The notes under the pieces are model-generated. The model saw only the letters and a program-made list of their open reading frames with translations, was not told the origin of the DNA and did not search any database. From positions 21,892 through 85,891 of the forward strand of contig JANSLP010000126.1 in the NCBI GenBank assembly GCA_029298735.1: DNA of 64,000 nt, written 5' to 3'. The stretch comes from Ophiostoma sp. CBS 140.51 (lineage: Eukaryota > Ascomycota > Sordariomycetes > Ophiostomatales > Ophiostomataceae). Shown in pieces: positions 35,983-46,639 of the stretch. How positions within the stretch are numbered: the first letter of the stretch is position 1; every line of letters starts with the position of its first letter. Made by a program: the position numbers and the translations under genes.

Positions 35983-36459
35983 ATGACCCAAGTGGAGGAA
36001 GAGATTCTCGCAGATTTGAAAGAGAAAAAGAGCCGTCACTGGGAAGAGCGAGGGCCTTCCCGAGAAGCTCTAACCAGCCTTCCCATCGACTTCGACCGTT
36101 CACTATTTAAGAGGTAAGAGGATCTGATGGAGACGCTGGACATGATAAGATACAAAGTGAGATAGATACACTGTGACTTGTCAGCATCTATCGATTTCGG
36201 CTCACGATCCCGTCCATAATACGCATCCTGCTATTGTCTCCTCTTTCACAGCGACAGCGACAGTGAGCCTTGGGCAAGAGGCGTTCCGCGCGGGAGGATT
36301 TTGAGTGGTGATTGGAGAGGCTACGATAATCAATCCAACCGGAGTGCGGAGTTAGAAAAAAAGAGACTGGAAGAGACCCAAGCCAAGAAAGAGGGGACTC
36401 GAAAGGGCACATCGCATCGACTGCAAGTTGGAAAAGGAAAAGGGCCAACACCACCGTAG
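35983..36459 (+). CDS. Weak candidate two-exon gene, 112 aa, charged
   Basis: ATG at 35983 reads 131 bases to a GTAAGA donor. A 138-base intron ends TTTCACAG at 36251, and exon 2 (36252-36459) stays open for 68 codons to TAG. The phases fit. The protein starts MTQVEEEILADLKEKK and has a central SDSDSEPW stretch, a GRILSGDWRGY segment and a lysine-rich end. I do not recognise it. Caution: the plus strand here is purine-rich with few T, so stop codons are rare in all frames by composition alone. Confidence 0.27.
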
Positions 36460-39400
36460 CAGCAGAGGTGTGAGAAGCCAAAACGGCAGTGCGACGCCAG
36501 CCAAAAGGAAAAACGAGGAGAAAAAAGAGAAGAGACAGGACGACAAGCAAAAAGAGACGAAAAGCAGCCGAAAAAGTGCAGAAAAGAAAACTTAGTCTTT
36601 GCTTGATTGGGCTGGGCAACGTCGCAGCAACGGAACGCCGCCCGTGGGTGACAGCTCGAGGTGGAGAAGACGACAGGACACAGGAGAAAAGAGGCAGAAA
36701 AACGACACCAAAGTCAACATTGACAGACACACACTGCTTGGCAATGCAACGCTGGAAAGACACCGACCCCTGCCGACCCCTGGTTCTGCTCTTGCCCACT
36801 CCACCACAGCCGGGATGGGGACCGTTAAATTGGGTGCAACTGGAGAGAGAAAGGGAAAGAGCGAGACGGGAAGACCAGAGCCAAAGCGGACAGGGCCAGA
36901 GCCCAGAAGGAAAAGGAAAGAACAAACTAAGAGCAGCCCAGAGCAAAGAGGGACAAGAGGGCTGCGAAAAGAGAAAGGCGCAACGGCCAGTGCGAGGGGA
37001 CAATTCCAAAAGTTCAACGGCAGGAGCGATATTCGCAACGGTGAAAAGGAAGTCGCCCTTGAAAGTACTTTGTCCATAGCGGATGTCGCTACCAGCACTT
37101 ACTCGTACTTCCAAGTATTTTCAAGATAAATAGTGTCGGGTTTATTTACTTTTGAACAACAGACTTGTCATAGTGAAGTACTGCGCTCTTTTGTGCAAGT
37201 TTCTTTGTCGCCTCCTGCTGCCGCACTCCGTTTTCTGTCTTTTGCTGTGGCGCGATTTCCTGGTACGCTAGCGGCGGAAACGGGCGTGGTTCGTGCCTGC
37301 CTTGCTCTCCTATGCTAGCGCGATAGGTTGCTGCCCCTTTTCCAAAGCTCGCTTTTATTTATTTTTGGGAGCCCGGTCTTTCCTTTCGTGGTTGCTCTCT
37401 CCGTCTTGTGACGGCAGACGGTTCGACGAGATGGGAAAGCACGGTTCGTTCACACTTGCTGTGTTGCGAGCCGTTGTCACCCGTTTCCTACGCTGCATTT
37501 TCGTTCTTTGGTTCCTTGGAAAATAGCAATCCAGCCCGCCTTCCCAACGCCACGTCGTTCAGAACGTTGCTTGGGAAGGTGCGGTGGGAAGGGATAGAAA
37601 CATGGGAACTCTCCCGACAAAGTCAATGCCGGGGAAGGAAAAGACAACATGGCCATAAATAAAAACGAACGACTGAAAAGATGCTCAAGTTGTCGACAAT
37701 ATTACTCGCCACGCAAAGCCGCGATTACGAGCCACCTCGGTCACCCACACTTTTGCGCTTGTTGACAGGCAAAACGGAAGCTCAGCGGCCAGAATCCAAT
37801 CGGGCCCACACGGCCAGTCAACTTACCCACACAACCACAACGCGACACCAACAGAAGGAAAAACGTCTGTCAGGAAAGGGCCACCCACACACCCTCTTCC
37901 CCTCCTGGCCCACCTTCTCTCCAGACAGAACTCAAGAGAAAAGACTCGGGCACACAAACCTCTCAGTGCCCCGTTCTTTCAATGGTTCGAATGGTCTGTG
38001 TTGACTTGCCACCTCGATCGGGTCCCGTTTTGGAAGCATCGACCCTGCCCACATTTTGCCCAGTTCCTTCCCAGTCTTCCTGTTGTCCCCGTTTTGGGCT
38101 CCATGGTTCTTGCACTTTTGCTCTCTTTTTTGCTCACTCCTGCCCTGCTGTGTGCGCAAAACGGGCGGCTCTTTCTCAATTGAATGCGTCTCCTTTTTCT
38201 TTCGTCTGTTGTTGCCCCTGTCTGTATTTGTACGTACTTGAAGTAAACTGTATCGATCCTGGAACGGCCATTGACCGCAATTGTGCTCGTCCTTGTGGCT
38301 TCACTGTTCAATATCGTCCCTTTATCGTCCCAGCCCTCATTCCTCCACGTCTCTCCCTCGCTCCAGATCTACAGACGCTCGCGCTCTCCCACCATCCCTC
38401 GCTCCCGCTCTCTGCTCCTTGCTTCTCTTGCGTCGCTCGCCCTGACCCTCTCCAGTGTCTAATTCGCCCTCCAACACAACACACGCTCTATCGTGCATCG
38501 GCAGACACAGCACACCAACTGATCTGGCCGAGTCGCCGCTTGCCGATCGCCCGGCTCTTCTGGCCCAGACAACCACACAAAAATACAAGTACAGCTGCGA
38601 ACAAAATAGGCAAGCTGGAATACAAACAAACGTAAAAAAAGAGGATCCAAAACAACACCAATTGCGAGACCTCATCCAGCAGTCCGCGTCAACGCCAAAT
38701 CGAGACAGACATATCATAACGCACTGTCGATTACGCCAAAGCACGGGGTAGTCTGTCTCTTTTCAGTGTGTGTCTGCATCTCGCCGCCTCACTGCCCCTC
38801 AACCACGACATGTGATACGTCTGTCTTGGTTGCCCGCTGCGATCGTCTCTTACCCGTACATTTTGACAGACGCTTGGTTGCATTAACGGCCGTCCGTGAT
38901 AGGGGCCTGCCCACCACAAAATTCAAAAATCCAGACGCACCCAGACGCATTCTCGCGCACCGTTGCATTCTGGCTCGCTCTTTAACCTCATTGACCCCCT
39001 CGCACACCCCCGACCCTCGTCGTCCGCTCTACTCTTTTCCCCTCTTTTTTGACCTGCCCGAGCTCGAGCCTGCCTGCCCGTTTTGCGCTTCGACTTCGCT
39101 TCGACGAAAAAGAGCCAGCATCTTTTCCTATTCTGTTCTCGTCACAACATTCTCCCTGTTGTTTTCACTTCGTCTGCCCCTCCTCGACATCGGTCCTTTA
39201 CAAGGGAGAAATACCAGCACAGGAAGAGTCAGCAAAAACGATACAGTTTTTCTCTTGGTGCAGTTTTGGGTTTTGGTTCTGGACGACGCCCCGACAAAAC
39301 GGAACGCCCTTGGCCTTCGGAGTGTTTTCCGAAGGTTCGATACGCCACGCCCAGCTTTTGCTTCATCTTCTTGCTGCACCGATCGGTTCGCGGCCGTCCT

Positions 39401-40338
39401 GCACCTCTCCTGCAGAGAACATCGCATCAGGTACGCAAAAACCATTTTCTAGTCTTTTCCAGAGTTCACTCCATACCTCCATCACCCCCTTGCCTCTTCT
39501 TGCCTCTTCTTGCCTCTTGTCGCCTTCGTGCTGTCTCTGTCCGCACACTCCTGCATTGCCTTGGCACCTGGGGGGGAAGAGAAGCCCTCCCCCGAAACCT
39601 TGAGGGCCAGGGGACTCCCCTGTCTTACACCAACGGGCGGAGCTTCTCCCACGGATCCTCCTCCTTGCGCACAAACACACTCCCATCCATCGAAAACGGA
39701 GCCTTCGTACGACTCCCAGTCAAGGCCAGGACGGACTATGACCGCACCAGCACTCACAGTTACACTCCCCCCTCTGCCTCCCACGCCCTAGCACACACGC
39801 CCCCCATATGCCACTGCACGATATGGGTGTCGATGCTCTACCCACTACCATATGGAGTGGCTCTCGAGTGGCTCTCTCCCTCATATACGCACTCCCACCC
39901 ATTCTTAACATTCCTCGCCCCTCTTACACTTTTACTTTTTCTTCAACTTCGATCACAGCCACCCGCCCTTCTTACATTCCACCGCGTCCTTTCTACAGCT
40001 CCCTTCTTTCGCCTTACGACCTGTCCCTTTCTTCTTTTCTTCCGCACTTCGTCATTCTCGCGTTTGCATTCCAGTCGACGACGTTCTTCGAGCCGACGCG
40101 ACCTCTTGGACCTGACCCGGACTGATCCAAGTTTCTAGTAATTTTTTCTTGGTTTTTTCAAACATACGACAGCCGTCGACGACTTGTCAGTTAGTTTTTC
40201 GACCGCATTTTTGTTCTCTCGACGACAAACAATCTTCTCTCGATTACCCAGCAAAACAACACCCAACCAACTCGCCAGACTTTTCGTCTTTAATTTGACG
40301 ACACTCATGGTGCTGCTCTCCTCGACTTTCCAGCAGCA
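36460..40338 (+). other. Upstream and leader region of the RasGEF gene
   Basis: Purine-rich to about 37050, then increasingly C/T-rich towards the RasGEF start. From 39083 to 40138 one frame is open for 351 codons without any ATG in its first 250 codons. An ATG at 39808 opens a 105-codon frame ending about 200 bases before the RasGEF ATG and could act as an upstream ORF. TTTCCAG ending at 40333, just before the start, could be the acceptor of a leader intron; a possible donor is GTACGC at about 39432. A perfect 10-base repeat of tgcctcttct type lies at 39491-39520. Long leaders with upstream ORFs are common for fungal signalling genes. Confidence 0.45.
39491..39520 (+). repeat. 10-bp tandem repeat, 3 copies, in RasGEF upstream region
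   Basis: Three adjacent copies of tgcctcttct, the third with a final g-t in place of c-t. The repeat adds to the pyrimidine-rich character of this leader or promoter region. Confidence 0.88.
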
Positions 40339-43300
40339 ATGGCTATGCTGAGCCAACATCCCATGCGTTCGAGTCTTTCCGTGGCTCCCCTCTCTTTCCA
40401 AAAACACACACCCTCGACGACATCTTCGGACGATGATGGCTACTTGAATGTCTACCCTCAACAGGCGGCTTCGTCGACTTCTTCCACCACCCTATCCACA
40501 TCCACCGTGGCCAGCAAGGTCTACGGTAACTCACAAATGACGCCTCCAGCAACACCAAATGGCTCCAACGAGAGTCTGCCACACGGTGACCACCGGCGGC
40601 AACAAACAACAACAACCGGGACAGCAGTAATAACATCACCAGCTGCGTCCCAGGACTACGCCCAGGACTACCCTGAGGACCACCCGCAGGAATACGCCCA
40701 GGAGTACCATCACAACCAGAACTACATGTACACATCACCATCACCACCCGACCCGCCACCAGTCTTCCACAACTTCCTGCGCGCCTACTATGCTTTCCAC
40801 CCGAGCTACTCACCCGCCGACTCGACCGTTACTCTGCCGATGAACGAGGGCGACGTGATTCTGGTGCACTCGATCCATACTAATGGCTGGGCTGACGGCA
40901 CTCTCCTGGCCTCTGGCGCTCGCGGCTGGCTGCCGACCAACTACTGTGACGCTTACGATCCGGAGGAGATGCGCAACTTGTTGAATGCACTTTTGAATTT
41001 CTGGGACCTGATGCGCAGCACGACTGTCAATGACAACGAGATCTTTGGCAACCAGGAGTTTATGAAGGGCATCATTGCCGGTGTGCGTTACCTTTTGGAA
41101 CGGACACACTGTCTGACTCGTGAATCTGCTATGGTTCAGCGCCACGATGGCCTCCGCCGTGGCCGCAAGTCGCTCCTGTCTGAGCTTTCTTCGCTCGTCA
41201 AGTCGGCTAAGCGCCTGCAAGACCACCAGCGGTCGCCCAGCTCGACCGAGAATGCTAACGACATTATCGACGAGATGATCCTTAAGGCCTTTAAGATTGT
41301 CACCAAGGCCGTTCGCTTCTTTGACGTTCTGGAGGACGACCGCCGCCAGCGCGCACCAGCAGTATCTGTTATGGCTACAGTGCTCGAGGAGAACTCGGTG
41401 CCACCAACACCGCCGGCAGATGCCGTCACTTTCCAGGCCGGTGCTAACCAACAGGCCGATGCTGCTGCTGACGACCAGAACGACCATGTTAAGAGTGACA
41501 GCAACGACAACACTGTGACTTTGTCGAGCTCTGCACCTGCTGGTATCAGCATTCCTGCCTCTGCTTCTACTCCGTCGCTGTCTGTATCAATAGGGGTGAC
41601 GCCTGTAAACAAGCGACTGTCTAGCATCGCTGCCAGCTACCACAACCGCTTGTCACAGACGACGCCTCTGGTCAGCCACCGTCTGTCATCGTCGAGCATC
41701 TCGCATCGTGTGTCGCTTGCTGGCCCTTCGTCTCTCTCCGAACCCCAGAACCTGGTTTCCAATCGGCTGAGTGACCGACACGATACGTTCCTGTCCTACC
41801 TGGGCTCATTTATTGGCCGTCTTCACTTGCAGTCGCAGTCTCGACCGCATCTGGCCCTTGCAATCAAACAATCGGCTACTTCCGGCGGTCAGCTCCTCGT
41901 GGTGGTCGATATTGTCTCTGCGCACAATGCACTCAGCCGAGATATTTTGCAAAAATCTCGTGTGGCCATGTGCGACCGCATTGTCGACCTCGTGTGCCTT
42001 GCCCGAGACATTCTGACCAACCCTATGCCTGAAGTCGAGGATGTCATCATGTCCCAAGACAATGGCCGTCTTCTGACCGCTGCCACGGACTGTGTCAAGG
42101 CCACTGGTGAGTGCGTCGCTAAGACGAAGTGGGTCATCGAGCGTATTGGTGACTTTGAGTATGAATTTGACGATGCTACTCTCGCCTTCGACCTGGACCT
42201 GTCTGTCTTGGACGCTGCAGCTGCCGAGAGCACGGTTCACCACAGCTCCCTGGACCCGGCTCCGCTCCCTGTTGAGGACGAGCGGCCCCAGACGGCCGGC
42301 GGCTCAGTGAGCGTGGTCGATTCGGTCGTCTCTTCGTCAGTGTCCGAGGCACCTGCTTCTGTTGCCACTACTACGTCCCTGGCCACCTTCTCTACTTCGC
42401 TCACCAGCAACCACAACGCCTCCTCTTCTATTGATGCGACGACGTCTGCTCCCACCGTCGCTTCCGCCAACTCTTCTCCTAGCAAGCGCACGACGCGCTC
42501 TACGCTCTCCATCGACAAGCCGCTCCCTGAAGTCCCCCAGGGTGTTACATCGCCTATCGAGGAGCAGCGCTTCTCTCACCACCGCCGCTCTCTTTCCATT
42601 GTTCGCCCGCCTTCGTTTGCCGCCGAGGACAGCAACAGCTCCATGAACAGCATGGCCATGGCACCGCCTCCAGAAGTGTTTATTCGCCCTTCTCTCCCGC
42701 CTCTGCGTCGCCTGTCGACTCTTCTGCCGAACGACGACTTCAGCCCCGTTGAGCCGTCCGCCAGCAACGACGGCGAGTTTACTTCGTCTTTCCGCTCAGA
42801 GAGTCTGACCGCACTGAGCTCTGGCACTACCAGCACCTACGCCAGCCGCGATTCGGAGTTCAGCCTTGTTTCGCAAACCTCGACCCGCGCCACGACGCCC
42901 GAGATGACCAACGGCCCCAAGAGCCAGCCGTCTCTGTCGGATCTGAGCATGACCGGCAGCGGCACGCTCATTGAGGATGGCGAGGAGGATGTCGAGTCGA
43001 GGCTCCTCGAGCGCACCTACGCTCACGAGCTGATGTACAACAAGGAAGGCCAGGTTACTGGTGGCTCACTCCAGGCTCTTGTTGAGCGCCTCACTACGCA
43101 CGAGTCGACCCCGGACGCCATGTTCGTGTCGACCTTCTACTTGACGTTCCGGCTGTTCTGCACGCCGATCAAGCTGACAGAGGCTCTCATCGACCGCTTT
43201 GAGTACGTTGGCGAGTCGCCGCACATGGCAAGCCCCGTGCGCCTTCGCGTGTACAACGCCTTCAAGGGTTGGCTCGAGTCGCACTGGCGTGACGTGACTG

Positions 43301-44523
43301 ATCGCGAGGCCCTGGCCTTTATCGTTCCCTTCGCCGAGCACAGACTTGGCCTCATACTGCCTTCTGCCGGCCGCCGTCTCTACGAACTTGCTCAGCGCGT
43401 CAGCTCAACCGACGCCACTCTGGTCCCTCGCCTCGTGTCCTCCATGGGCAAGACGAACACCTCTATCTCACAGTACGTGCCTCTGGATACGCCTCTGCCG
43501 CCTACGATCATGTCCAAGAGCCTGCAGCACGGTCTTTCGAACTGGAAGATGGGCGGTAGCGCCCCCATCATCATGGACTTTGAACCCCTCGAGTTTGCCC
43601 GCCAGATCACTACGCGCCAGATGAGCATCTTCTGCTCCATCATGCCCGAGGAGCTCCTTGGCTCGCAGTGGATGAAGAAGGGTGGCCTGGACTCGCCTAA
43701 CGTCAAGGCCATGACTGCCCTGTCAACGGATCTGTCTAACCTGGTGGCCGACACCATTCTTCAGTACCCTGAGGTCAAGAAGCGCGCCAGTGTCATCAAG
43801 CAGTGGATCAAGATTGCACACCAGTGCTACGAGCTGCACAACTACGATGCTCTGATGGCCATTATCTGCAGCTTGAACAGCTCCACGATTACTCGTCTCC
43901 GTCGCACGTGGGATGTCGTGTCGCCCAAGCGTCGCGAGATGCTCAAGGTGCTGCAGGCGATTGTCGAGCCTGCCCAGAACAACAAGGTTCTGCGTGGCCG
44001 TCTGCACGACCACGTCCCTCCCTGCCTGCCTTTCCTCGGCATGTACCTGACGGATCTGACGTTTGTCGACATTGGCAACCCGGCGACCAAGCAGCTGCCT
44101 GGCCAGGACGGTGGCGAGCCAAACGGCGACGGCTCCAGCTGCTCGGGCCTGACTGTGGTCAACTTTGACAAGCACACCCGTACGGCCAAGATTATTGGCG
44201 AGCTCCAGCGCTTCCAGATCCCCTACCGCCTTATTGAGGTCCCGGACATTCAGGACTGGATCACCAACCAGATCACCCGCGTCCGCGAGCTCGAGACGCC
44301 CGGCAACAACATGCAGGTGTCGTACTACCGCAAGTCTCTGCTGCTTGAGCCTCGCGAGAACCAGGCCACGCTTAAGTCTGTCGTCGATGCCGGCACCTCG
44401 GCCGCGTCTACCGCTGCGCCTTCCATCAAGGAGACGTCTTCATCGCGCACCGATCTGTTTGCCTGGATGCGTGGTGGCAATGCCAACAATGCAGCCAACA
44501 ATGCCACCGCGAACGTTATCTAA
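40339..44523 (+). CDS. Cdc25-type Ras guanine-nucleotide exchange factor with SH3 domain
   Basis: An intronless frame of 1394 codons starts at an ATG with A at -3 (gcaATGG) and ends TAA. In order: a low-complexity Ser/Thr/Gln N-terminus with acidic DYAQDYPEDH-type repeats near residue 110; an SH3 domain at about 145-208 (ALYDY-like AYYAF, GWLPTNYC); a helical middle and a Ser-rich linker to about 880; the REM/RasGEF N domain at about 895-1010 (GGSLQALVERLT, FYLTFRLF); and the Cdc25 catalytic domain at about 1080-1320 (NSSTITRLRRTW, PFLGMYLTDLTF). Cdc25 proteins load GTP onto Ras at the plasma membrane, activating adenylyl cyclase/PKA and, in many fungi, MAP-kinase signalling. The domain order and length match fungal Cdc25/Ste6 proteins. 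It converges with ACH1. Confidence 0.95.
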   Translation: MAMLSQHPMRSSLSVAPLSFQKHTPSTTSSDDDGYLNVYPQQAASSTSSTTLSTSTVASKVYGNSQMTPPATPNGSNESLPHGDHRRQQTTTTGTAVITSPAASQDYAQDYPEDHPQEYAQEYHHNQNYMYTSPSPPDPPPVFHNFLRAYYAFHPSYSPADSTVTLPMNEGDVILVHSIHTNGWADGTLLASGARGWLPTNYCDAYDPEEMRNLLNALLNFWDLMRSTTVNDNEIFGNQEFMKGIIAGVRYLLERTHCLTRESAMVQRHDGLRRGRKSLLSELSSLVKSAKRLQDHQRSPSSTENANDIIDEMILKAFKIVTKAVRFFDVLEDDRRQRAPAVSVMATVLEENSVPPTPPADAVTFQAGANQQADAAADDQNDHVKSDSNDNTVTLSSSAPAGISIPASASTPSLSVSIGVTPVNKRLSSIAASYHNRLSQTTPLVSHRLSSSSISHRVSLAGPSSLSEPQNLVSNRLSDRHDTFLSYLGSFIGRLHLQSQSRPHLALAIKQSATSGGQLLVVVDIVSAHNALSRDILQKSRVAMCDRIVDLVCLARDILTNPMPEVEDVIMSQDNGRLLTAATDCVKATGECVAKTKWVIERIGDFEYEFDDATLAFDLDLSVLDAAAAESTVHHSSLDPAPLPVEDERPQTAGGSVSVVDSVVSSSVSEAPASVATTTSLATFSTSLTSNHNASSSIDATTSAPTVASANSSPSKRTTRSTLSIDKPLPEVPQGVTSPIEEQRFSHHRRSLSIVRPPSFAAEDSNSSMNSMAMAPPPEVFIRPSLPPLRRLSTLLPNDDFSPVEPSASNDGEFTSSFRSESLTALSSGTTSTYASRDSEFSLVSQTSTRATTPEMTNGPKSQPSLSDLSMTGSGTLIEDGEEDVESRLLERTYAHELMYNKEGQVTGGSLQALVERLTTHESTPDAMFVSTFYLTFRLFCTPIKLTEALIDRFEYVGESPHMASPVRLRVYNAFKGWLESHWRDVTDREALAFIVPFAEHRLGLILPSAGRRLYELAQRVSSTDATLVPRLVSSMGKTNTSISQYVPLDTPLPPTIMSKSLQHGLSNWKMGGSAPIIMDFEPLEFARQITTRQMSIFCSIMPEELLGSQWMKKGGLDSPNVKAMTALSTDLSNLVADTILQYPEVKKRASVIKQWIKIAHQCYELHNYDALMAIICSLNSSTITRLRRTWDVVSPKRREMLKVLQAIVEPAQNNKVLRGRLHDHVPPCLPFLGMYLTDLTFVDIGNPATKQLPGQDGGEPNGDGSSCSGLTVVNFDKHTRTAKIIGELQRFQIPYRLIEVPDIQDWITNQITRVRELETPGNNMQVSYYRKSLLLEPRENQATLKSVVDAGTSAASTAAPSIKETSSSRTDLFAWMRGGNANNAANNATANVI

Positions 44524-46639
44524 AACACTTTCACACTCCCATACCACTACCATCACTACTACTCTCGCTCTTTTCTTTTTCTTCTATTTTCTTTGTTCTA
44601 TTTTGCATCGCTCGATCAATTCTCAATGATACCCCTTATTTCTTCCCATTTTCAAACCACCTTACTACTACCTCCTACTTCTTTTTCATACTCATATCCA
44701 CCTCCTCCAACCCGATCCATTCTCTCTCTTCTTCTTCTTTCTTTTTTTTTTTCTATTTTGACTTTGATCATAGCTGCTACGTCTTTACATGTCATATCAT
44801 ATTGCTCACGGCCGCATGCTCTAGCAGACTGTTCTTTTTACTTCTTTCTATTCCCCTTTTCTTTTTCTTTTTCTTTACTATTTCTTGTTTCTACTGGCGC
44901 AAGCCTCTTTGCGATGCCCCGTCAAATAGTTCGGTCTGCGGGCACACATGCATACCTGGGCGATTGGCAGGATCCAATGTATGGTGGACCAGCAGCTGGG
45001 GGTTGTCTTTTCTTATTTCTTTTTCTCTTTCTTTTTATATTCCTGGGTTTGGGTTTTCTATCTTTACTGGAGGGGGGGCGTTGGCGAGTTTCGGCGAGGG
45101 AAAAATTAAAACGAGGGAGGTCTTGCTTTTTTTCTTTCTCTTTTCTTTCCATCTACTATTGTCTATTCTATTTATTCTGGTGCCTGATACTGGGTTTTCT
45201 TCGTGTTTTCTTTTCTCTTTCTTCTCCATTACTTTACCTTCTGTCTGGAAATTGGGAAACAAAAAGGGGAAAACTACAAACTACTACTTACAACCTGTCT
45301 CAAATAGTATGCTGCTGGCTTGGAAAAAAAAACGGGTTCGCACCCGTGCCAGCTTCAGCCGAACAATGCAAATTGTTCCAAAATACCAAATCAAACTACG
45401 TTAACATAATATCCTGTCCTCTTTTACTGTGAATGCCTTGTACTGTGAACTGTGAGTGAATATGTGTTATTGTATGGCCTGACTTAAGCAGGGAAGACAC
45501 AGCGAAGTGGCCTGCTTCGGTGTTGGTTGTGAGCTGTTTTAGACGTGTTGTGTTGGCTGTAGGATGCATGTTGGTTGGGAGTGTTCTGTTGTCACATGAA
45601 GTTGCAAGGCAAAGGTTTGGTCCGAAACTCTTCATACCGCTTTTGGACTGGGACCTTGCGTCCTCTGTCGAGCACCTCTCCACACTTCAAAGAGAAATAC
45701 AACATCGGGCGGGTGGGTGCGATGGTCTGTTGATTTTGAGTGAGAAAGAGGAGCACGCGCCGCGCCGGGTTAACGGGACGAAAATAAGGAGGGGGAAGCC
45801 ATAGAGCGGTGGGATATGCAGCGAGACGGCGTGTAGGCAGAAGAATGGAAATCGTTGAGCAAGAAGACAACGTTGCTTTATCACAAAAAGAATATTGAAA
45901 ACATTCAACTTCATAAAACACAAAAGTCCTCCTGAAAGAACTGTCTCCTGCAACTGCTCCGAAGATTGAACGGGGAGGAAAGAGAGAAGAAGAGGGGGAC
46001 GAAGCCAAAAAGACGGGGCATTTTTTTGGTGGCATTTTGGCTGTACCCCAGGGTTCTTTGGTCCCCTTTTGGGGAGGGGCCCCGAATTCCCCCATATGTA
46101 CGAAAACGTCCTCGCTCTCGCGCACCAACGGCAGTTTTACCACCCAGATCCTTCCTTTCTCCCTCCTGCCCTTGCTGGGGGGCATTCGTTTTCTTTTCTC
46201 TCCTCTTGTCTAAAAATTTGGCAATCCCCTCTTTCTTTTCTTTCTCCTTATTCTATTTTCAAAGCTAGACATCATGTATTCCTTGAATCTTTAAATCGAC
46301 CCTTTGATATTTCGATACATTCAAAGTACCGACGACAAACTCGCCAACAAATCCACAACATAATCGACCGACAGATACCGCGGCCTTCGTTCTCCGGCCC
46401 TCTCCACATGCTCGACACTTGATCTATTTCTTTTCGTCTTCACCCCATTCATCCGTTCACTCGTTTGCATTCTCGCCTTGTTTGTTTGTTTATTGCATTG
46501 TTTTCTTTATTTGATTTCATATATACGTTTGGCTTTGTTTCTTCAGTTTCACCGTCTTCCTCTTTCCTCTCCCTGGTTCGCTTTGAACCATCTAAAATTG
46601 TCGTCGCTCATTTCATTCAGTCTCTCAAGTGAGAATCCT
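44524..46639. other. Convergent intergenic region between RasGEF and ACH1
   Basis: The first 750 bases are strongly C/T-rich on the plus strand and probably contain the RasGEF 3' untranslated region; long open frames there (for example 279 codons at 44593-45432) follow from composition. A hairpin lies at 45314-45353. At 46063-46083 short palindromes cccc-tttt-gggg and ggggcccc lie together, about 560 bases beyond the ACH1 stop. No gene is supported. Confidence 0.55.
45314..45353 (+). ncRNA. Hairpin with T-arm-like inner stem, possible structured RNA
   Basis: GCTGGC (45314-45319) pairs perfectly with GCCAGC (45348-45353), and directly stacked inside is ACGGG (45332-45336) with CCCGT (45343-45347) around the loop TTCGCA. 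A 12-base A-rich segment bulges on the 5' side. The inner arm resembles a tRNA T-arm, but its loop is one base short and no D-arm or anticodon arm is present. It may be a tRNA remnant, a 3'-UTR element, or chance. Confidence 0.3.

Noticed and set aside
36188..37114. 308-codon minus-strand open frame
   Set aside because: The minus strand here is pyrimidine-rich, so stops are rare in every frame. The product is a Phe/Leu/Ser-rich run without domain features.
44593..45432. 279-codon plus-strand open frame after the RasGEF
   Set aside because: C/T-rich 3' region; Phe/Leu/Ser-dominated product with no start context or motif.
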